Below, piece by piece: positions 59,851 to 64,000 of a stretch of 64,000 bases of DNA; the first letter of the stretch is position 1, and each line of letters opens with the position of its first letter. The notes beneath the pieces were generated by a model. That model was not told the DNA's origin and made no database searches. It was given only the letters and a program-made list of their open reading frames with translations. The DNA lies in the NCBI GenBank assembly GCA_937873315.1, contig CALMQX010000041.1, positions 1 to 64,000 of the forward strand, in the 5' to 3' direction. Source of the stretch: an uncultured Nostocoides sp. (GTDB lineage Bacteria; Actinomycetota; Actinomycetes; Actinomycetales; Dermatophilaceae). A program made the translations under genes and the position numbers.

Positions 59851-61290
59851 ATGTTCGTCAACCGAATGCCGCGTTACGAGATCCTCTCGGCTGATGCCCT
59901 CGCCCAGTTGGACGCCGGCTGGCGACGACTCGTGACCGAGATCGGCATCGAGTTCATGAGCGATCGGGCCCTGGAGCTCTTCCGGGCCGCCGGCCAGAGG
60001 GTCGAGGAGAACACCGTCTTCCTCGACCCCGAGTTCGTGCTGGCCCAGGTGGCCAAGGCTCCGCGTGAATTCGATGTCCAGGCCCGCAACCCGGAGCGCT
60101 CGGTCCACATCGGCGGCGATCACATGGCTTTCGGCGCGGTCTACGGGCCGCCCTTCGTCAGGGAGGGCGACGTCCGCCGTGACGGCACCTTCGAGGACTA
60201 CCAGAACTTCCTGCGCCTCTCGCAGTCATTCTCGGTGCTCGACTCGGCTGGCGGCGTCGTCTGCGAGCCGAATGACACCCCCTTGGATTCGCGTCACCTC
60301 GATATGAACCTCGCGCTGATGACGCTGACCGACAAGATCTACATGGGCAATGTCGTCTCCGGCCCCAACGCGCGCGACACCATCGCCATGTCCGAGATCC
60401 TCTTCGGTGGCCGGGAAGCCATCGAGCAGACCCCGGTGTGCATCTCACTGATCAACTGCAACTCGCCGCTGCGCTGGGATGACCGCATGCTCGATGCGCT
60501 CTTCGAGTACTGCGAGGCTGCCCAGCCCGTCGTCCTGACGCCCTTCATCCTCATGGGTGCCATGTCGCCGGTCACTATCCCGGCCGCGCTGGTCCAGCAG
60601 ATGGCCGAGGCGCTGAGCGGGATCGCCCTGGCTCAGTTGATCCGTCCTGGTTGCCCCGTGATCTTCGGTTCCTTCCTCTCCAATATCGATATGCAGTCCG
60701 GCTCACCGACGTTCGGGACCCCCGAGTCCGGGATTGGCCTGCTGTGCACCGGACAGATCGCTCGGCACTTCGGTTTGCCCTTCCGCACCGGCGGTGGCCT
60801 GACCTCGGCTCAGGTCCCGGACGCCCAGGCGGGCTATGAGGCCCTGATGACGCTGATGCCGACCTTCCTCGCGGGCACGAACTGGGTCATGCACTCGGCT
60901 GGCTGGCTCGAAGGCGGGCTGGTTGCGGGCTTCGAGAAGTTCGTCATCGACGCACAGATCGTCGAGATGCTCCAGCACGAGTTCACTCCGCTGGAGATCA
61001 ACGAGGGCTCACTCGGCTTTGACGCCCACCAAGAGGTCGGCCACGGCGGGCACTTCCTGGGATCGATGCACACCATGGAACGCTTCCGGACCTGCTTCTA
61101 CCGCCCGTTCCTGAACTCCTCTGAGAACTACGAGCGCTGGATGCGCGGTGGCGCTCAGGACACCGCCACCCGAGCCGGCGTGATGTGGCGCAAGCGGCTC
61201 GAGGAGTACGAGCAGCCCGCCTTGGACGATGCCGTGCGCGCTGAGCTCGAGGAGTACGTCACACGCCGTCGGCGCGAGCTGGGCGACTGA
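59851..61290 (+). CDS. MttB-family (non-pyrrolysine) corrinoid methyltransferase, probably betaine demethylase
   Basis: A 479-residue member of the trimethylamine methyltransferase family (COG5598). No in-frame TAG exists, so it lacks pyrrolysine, as do the betaine-type demethylases (MtgB, MtpB, MtcB). The family barrel shows LEINEGSLGFDAHQEVGHGGHFLGS near the C-terminus and the GPPFVREGD / TFEDYQNFLRLS blocks early. It probably demethylates glycine betaine or a related quaternary amine onto the corrinoid protein. The substrate is inferred from neighbours. The end overlaps the DinB gene by 32 bases. Confidence 0.88.
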   Translation: MFVNRMPRYEILSADALAQLDAGWRRLVTEIGIEFMSDRALELFRAAGQRVEENTVFLDPEFVLAQVAKAPREFDVQARNPERSVHIGGDHMAFGAVYGPPFVREGDVRRDGTFEDYQNFLRLSQSFSVLDSAGGVVCEPNDTPLDSRHLDMNLALMTLTDKIYMGNVVSGPNARDTIAMSEILFGGREAIEQTPVCISLINCNSPLRWDDRMLDALFEYCEAAQPVVLTPFILMGAMSPVTIPAALVQQMAEALSGIALAQLIRPGCPVIFGSFLSNIDMQSGSPTFGTPESGIGLLCTGQIARHFGLPFRTGGGLTSAQVPDAQAGYEALMTLMPTFLAGTNWVMHSAGWLEGGLVAGFEKFVIDAQIVEMLQHEFTPLEINEGSLGFDAHQEVGHGGHFLGSMHTMERFRTCFYRPFLNSSENYERWMRGGAQDTATRAGVMWRKRLEEYEQPALDDAVRAELEEYVTRRRRELGD

Positions 61291-61876
61291 CCGGCTCTGC
61301 GGAGGAGGCCTCGGCCAGCTCCTTAAGCCGGTCGACGTACTCGGCCCACCGGCGCGACTCCCAGTCCGGCAGCACGGGCGACTCCTGCTTCCAGCCGATC
61401 TGACCGTCCAGCAGTTCCCGGGCGATATCGAGATGGCCAGCATGCCGGGCGTACTCAGCGATGACGTGCACCAGGATCAGGTGCAGGGTCACCTCACCCT
61501 CGCGCCACCAGGGCACCTGTCCGGGAGCATCGAGGTCCAGCGCCGCGATCGTGGCGTCACTCTGTGCCCACACCCGCTCGCAGAAGTCCAGCATCCACGG
61601 GATGTCCTGCTCTGCAGTGGCCCACATGTCGTCATTGTCCTCAGCGTCCTCGGCATACCAAGGGGTCTCGATCTGGGAAGGCCGGCCGAAGACATCACTG
61701 AGGTAGCCGCACTCCACCCCGACGGCATGCTTGACCACCCCCAAGATGTTGGTGCCGGTGCCGGTGATCGGCGTGCGGGCCTGCCGCTCGCTGAGGCCTT
61801 CAAGCTTGGTCAGGAAGACCGTGCGCTGAATGCCCAGGTAGTGCTGCAGGATCGCCTTGTGATCGGTGGAGTTCAT
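61259..61876 (-). CDS. DinB/DUF664-family protein
   Basis: A 205-residue four-helix DinB-like protein with NILGVVKHAVGVECGYL, HVIAEYARHAGHLDIARE and TEWW-like WWREGEVTLH motifs. Three His residues (in VKHAVG, VHVIAE, RHAGH) form the metal site. In actinobacteria this fold includes mycothiol-dependent transferases, a likely but unproved role. The longer frame upstream is rejected because the family begins at MNSTDHKAIL. Confidence 0.85.
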   Translation of the reverse strand: MNSTDHKAILQHYLGIQRTVFLTKLEGLSERQARTPITGTGTNILGVVKHAVGVECGYLSDVFGRPSQIETPWYAEDAEDNDDMWATAEQDIPWMLDFCERVWAQSDATIAALDLDAPGQVPWWREGEVTLHLILVHVIAEYARHAGHLDIARELLDGQIGWKQESPVLPDWESRRWAEYVDRLKELAEASSAEPVSRPARADGV

Positions 61877-61917
61877 GCCCCCACCATGCCAGCACGCGCC
61901 GACCGAGCGCAGCGCGA

Positions 61918-62367
61918 TTACGACACCAAAGGTGACGCACCCGGGGGTGCGGGGAAGGCCCGGACGCCGGACGGCGTCGCCAGGAAGGCGCCCACCAACG
62001 ACAGCGAGAACCGGCGGGCCAGGTCCGTCGCGGCCTGATGCCACTCCCGGTCCGCGTCGCCCAGGTGTAAGCGCCCACCCCGACCGCGGGCGAAGAGCAG
62101 ACCGTCGGCCTGGGGCTCCCCCTGCATCATGGCCGCAATTGCAGGTGTCAGACGGGCCACGGTGCCACCTACCCACGCCGGGTCATCGACGCCGACGATG
62201 AGCATCGGCGGCGGTAGGACTCGCCCGTCCGCGTCCAGAAGGAGGAAGAGCAAGGCACCTTGCTCCCTATCCTCGAGGTCCAGGGTGAGGTCGACGACAT
62301 CAGCCGTGCGCTCGGAATCGGTGATCGGCTCACATACCCAGCCAGGGGGAAGATCGAGGTAACCCAT
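61918..62367 (-). CDS. uncharacterised protein (149 aa)
   Basis: A 149-residue soluble protein beginning MGYLDLPPGW. A middle LLFLLLDADGRVLPPPMLIV beta block and a C-terminal RFSLSLVGAFLATPSG helix are visible, with no recognised motif. I cannot assign a family. ATG 62367 is used; a GTG five codons upstream is possible. It is divergent from the second iclR gene, so the two may share a control region. Confidence 0.6.
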   Translation of the reverse strand: MGYLDLPPGWVCEPITDSERTADVVDLTLDLEDREQGALLFLLLDADGRVLPPPMLIVGVDDPAWVGGTVARLTPAIAAMMQGEPQADGLLFARGRGGRLHLGDADREWHQAATDLARRFSLSLVGAFLATPSGVRAFPAPPGASPLVS

Positions 62368-62442
62368 ATCCGCAGGAAACACCCGGATCGACGAACGCAG
62401 GAAAGATATCCACAGCCACCCCTGGCGCGGTAGTGTCGCGCC

Positions 62443-63276
62443 ATGCGCAACACTACGCGTCATACGGATCGGTATGCCGTCGCCCGCACCTCCGCACCGG
62501 CCCGCGCCAGCGAACGTGACCAGGCCGGCACCGTGCAGTCGGTCGATCGTGCGGTCACCATTCTCGAGCTCCTCGCACAGCACGGAACGGCCGGGGTCAC
62601 GCAGCTCGCGGCCTCCCTGGGAGTGCATAAGTCCACCGCAAGCCGACTGGTCTCCGCACTCGAGCAGCGCAGCCTGGTCGAGCAGGTCGAGGATCGCGGG
62701 AAGTACCGCCTGGGTGTGGGGATCCTGCGACTCGCGGGAGCCACGACCGCGCGTTTGGACCTCGTCCAAGAGTCGCGGCCGGTCTGCCGACGGCTGGCCT
62801 CGGCGACCGGCGAAACAGTCAACCTCGCCGTCCTCTCCGGTGGTGCGGCGCTGTATATCGACCAGGTGGCTGGGGCGACCACGCTGAGCTCCTACAACTG
62901 GGTGGGCCAACACGTCCCCATCCATGCGACCAGCAATGGCAAGACCTTGGTCAGTGAGCTGCACGAGCCCGAGCTTTCCCGAGCACTTGGCGAGCTCACG
63001 GCATACACCCCGTCGACGGTCACCGATCGGGCCGCGCTGGATCGTGATCTGGCCCGGGTGCGCGAGCGTGGCTATGCCGTGGCCGCGGACGAGCTCGATG
63101 TCGGTTTGACCGCCATCGCGGCACCGGTGCGCGATGCCCATGGCGAAGTGGTCGCCTCGGTGAGCGTCTCGGGCCCCACCTTCCGGTTCACCGAGTCCCG
63201 GATCGGCCAAATCCTCCCGGATTTGCGCGCGGCCGCCGAGGACATCTCGGCCGCGCTGGGCTACCGCGCCCCTTGA
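62443..63276 (+). CDS. IclR-family regulator next to betaine-aldehyde dehydrogenase
   Basis: A 277-residue IclR regulator. The winged helix is near residues 30-90 (VTQLAASLGVHKSTASRLVSALE), and the effector domain includes YIDQVAG, HATSNGKTLVSEL and ADELDVGLTAIAAPV. An N-terminal extension of 30 residues is Arg-rich. It probably controls the dehydrogenase gene 81 bases downstream, which is preceded by a palindrome that also resembles sequence at its own start. Confidence 0.9.
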   Translation: MRNTTRHTDRYAVARTSAPARASERDQAGTVQSVDRAVTILELLAQHGTAGVTQLAASLGVHKSTASRLVSALEQRSLVEQVEDRGKYRLGVGILRLAGATTARLDLVQESRPVCRRLASATGETVNLAVLSGGAALYIDQVAGATTLSSYNWVGQHVPIHATSNGKTLVSELHEPELSRALGELTAYTPSTVTDRAALDRDLARVRERGYAVAADELDVGLTAIAAPVRDAHGEVVASVSVSGPTFRFTESRIGQILPDLRAAAEDISAALGYRAP

Positions 63277-63305
63277 CCTGGCCCACGGCACCGACCATGC
63301 TGACC

Positions 63306-63341
63306 GTTGCGCATCGCACATCCCGTTGCGCATTCCGCAAC
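63306..63341. promoter_or_regulatory. candidate IclR operator before the dehydrogenase gene
   Basis: GTTGCG (63325-63330) and CGCAAC (63336-63341) are inverted around CATTC, and a half site GTTGCGCAT recurs at 63306-63314. The related TGCGCAACA lies at the iclR start codon, near 62443. A regulator site just before the ribosome site is plausible. Confidence 0.55.
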
Positions 63342-63357
63342 CTCAGGAGAAGGAACT

Positions 63358-64000
63358 GTGGAGCTACTCCTCATCGACGGTGAGTGGCGTCCGGCCGCTG
63401 AGGGCGGCACCCGCACGATCGTCTGCCCCGCGACCAGCGAGGAGGTGGGCAGCGTTGCCGAGGCCACCGAGGCCGACACCCTCGCGGCCATCGACGCGGC
63501 GCGACGTGCCTTCGACGCGGGGGCCTGGTCCGCCACGCCGATGGCGGAACGCGCGAGCCTGCTCGGCCGGACTGCCGACATCCTCGAGCGCGAGACCCCG
63601 GCGATTGCTCGGCTGGAGGCGCTGGACACTGGCAAGCGCTACGTGGAGGCGGAGTACGACCTCGCCGATGTGATCAGCGTATTCCGGCACTACGCCACGA
63701 TCGGCGCCACCTTGACCGCCGAGCATGAGGTCGACCTCCAGCGCGATGGTGTCGAGAGCCGGGTAGTGAAGGAACCCATCGGTGTCTGCGCCCTGATCAC
63801 GCCGTGGAATTACCCACTGCTGCAGGCCAGTTGGAAGGTTGCTCCCTGTTTGCTGGCCGGCGACACCTTTGTCCTCAAGCCCAGCGAGATCACCCCACAT
63901 TCCACCATTGCGATGATGCGGGCGCTCGTCGAGGCAGGCCTGCCGGCGGGCGTCGGCAACCTCGTGCTGGGCACCGGGCTTGGGTGCGGCGGACCGCTAT
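63358..64000 (+). CDS. betB: betaine-aldehyde dehydrogenase, N-terminal part (runs off the window)
   Basis: The first 214 residues of an NAD-dependent aldehyde dehydrogenase. The start is a GTG with AGGAGAAGGA upstream (VELLLIDGEWRPAAEGG). The block VKEPIGVCALITPWNYPLLQ with the following Lys-containing FVLKPSEITPHST is characteristic of GbsA/BetB-type enzymes that oxidise betaine aldehyde to glycine betaine. The catalytic Glu and Cys lie beyond the window, so activity cannot be checked here. Its product is the presumed substrate of the MttB-like enzyme. Confidence 0.85.
   Translation, partial: MELLLIDGEWRPAAEGGTRTIVCPATSEEVGSVAEATEADTLAAIDAARRAFDAGAWSATPMAERASLLGRTADILERETPAIARLEALDTGKRYVEAEYDLADVISVFRHYATIGATLTAEHEVDLQRDGVESRVVKEPIGVCALITPWNYPLLQASWKVAPCLLAGDTFVLKPSEITPHSTIAMMRALVEAGLPAGVGNLVLGTGLGCGGPL

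Noticed and set aside
59851..61290. Pyrrolysine-containing trimethylamine methyltransferase
   Set aside because: The frame runs from start to stop with no internal TAG, and the family includes many non-pyrrolysine betaine demethylases.
62368..63333. Extension of the 149-residue gene to 471 residues
   Set aside because: The added residues mirror the second iclR gene on the opposite strand and have shadow composition.

Overview
The window is high-GC (roughly two thirds G+C), gene-dense actinobacterial chromosome. Markers visible in the sequence are a SigR/RsrA-type redox sigma and zinc anti-sigma pair, a WhiB7 regulator with AT-hook tail, the AdnA/AdnB recombination helicase-nuclease pair, the 24-residue ribosomal protein bL37, UPF0182, DUF3107 and a C1-U72 initiator tRNA. 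From memory, gene order from about 20.4 to 50.1 kb follows the mycobacterial neighbourhood UPF0182 - YlbL-like protease - DUF2342 - ABC1 kinase - whiB7 - uvrD2 - nudC - adnBA - moeZ - tetR - DUF3107 - MiaE-like - rhlE - parA-like. There is no sign of mycolate genes. A Micrococcales member (for example the Intrasporangiaceae/Dermatophilaceae) is my best guess, not proven.

Layout. 1-4.2 kb: end of an unknown gene, manA, and two tandem membrane HD-domain proteins preceded by a tiny secreted-peptide gene. 4.3-9.9 kb: bL37, rsrA-sigR, a ferritin, an alpha/beta hydrolase, the DNA-protein crosslink sensor SRAP, aroA, rsgA. 9.9-15.9 kb: a complete oligopeptide ABC importer read leftward. 16.2-20.4 kb: hisN, tetR, a catalytic/non-catalytic pair of M16 peptidases, initiator tRNA. 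20.4-36.9 kb: UPF0182 protein, YlbL-like protease, MoaE, DUF2342 protein, NUDIX, ABC1 kinase, HhH-GPD glycosylase, whiB7 with a long regulatory leader, uvrD2, a membrane glycosyltransferase, nudC, a kinase-fold protein. 36.8-50.1 kb: adnB-adnA, moeZ, tetR, DUF3107, GlsB-like protein, MiaE-like protein, rhlE, alcohol dehydrogenase, ParA-like ATPase. 50.1-52.3 kb: LysR with a divergent 72-residue protein and a Fe-S PD-(D/E)XK nuclease.

52.3-64.0 kb is a one-carbon island: MTHFR-like reductase, homocysteine S-methyltransferase-like protein, DUF1638 protein, corrinoid-activation protein (RACo family), MtrH/AcsE-type pterin methyltransferase, corrinoid protein, IclR regulator, MttB-family methyltransferase, then DinB, a second IclR and a betaine-aldehyde dehydrogenase. 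Together these look like a path from choline through glycine betaine, via corrinoid-dependent demethylation, to methyl- and methylene-tetrahydrofolate.

The most striking non-gene signal is the heptamer GGCATAC/GTATGCC. I counted 53 copies by eye, 50 of them the octamer CGGCATAC/GTATGCCG, against about 7 and 2-3 expected from composition. It occurs on both strands, in all six codon frames including frames that need rare codons, in intergenic DNA, and once as an inverted pair at the base of a terminator. This pattern suggests selection on the DNA itself.
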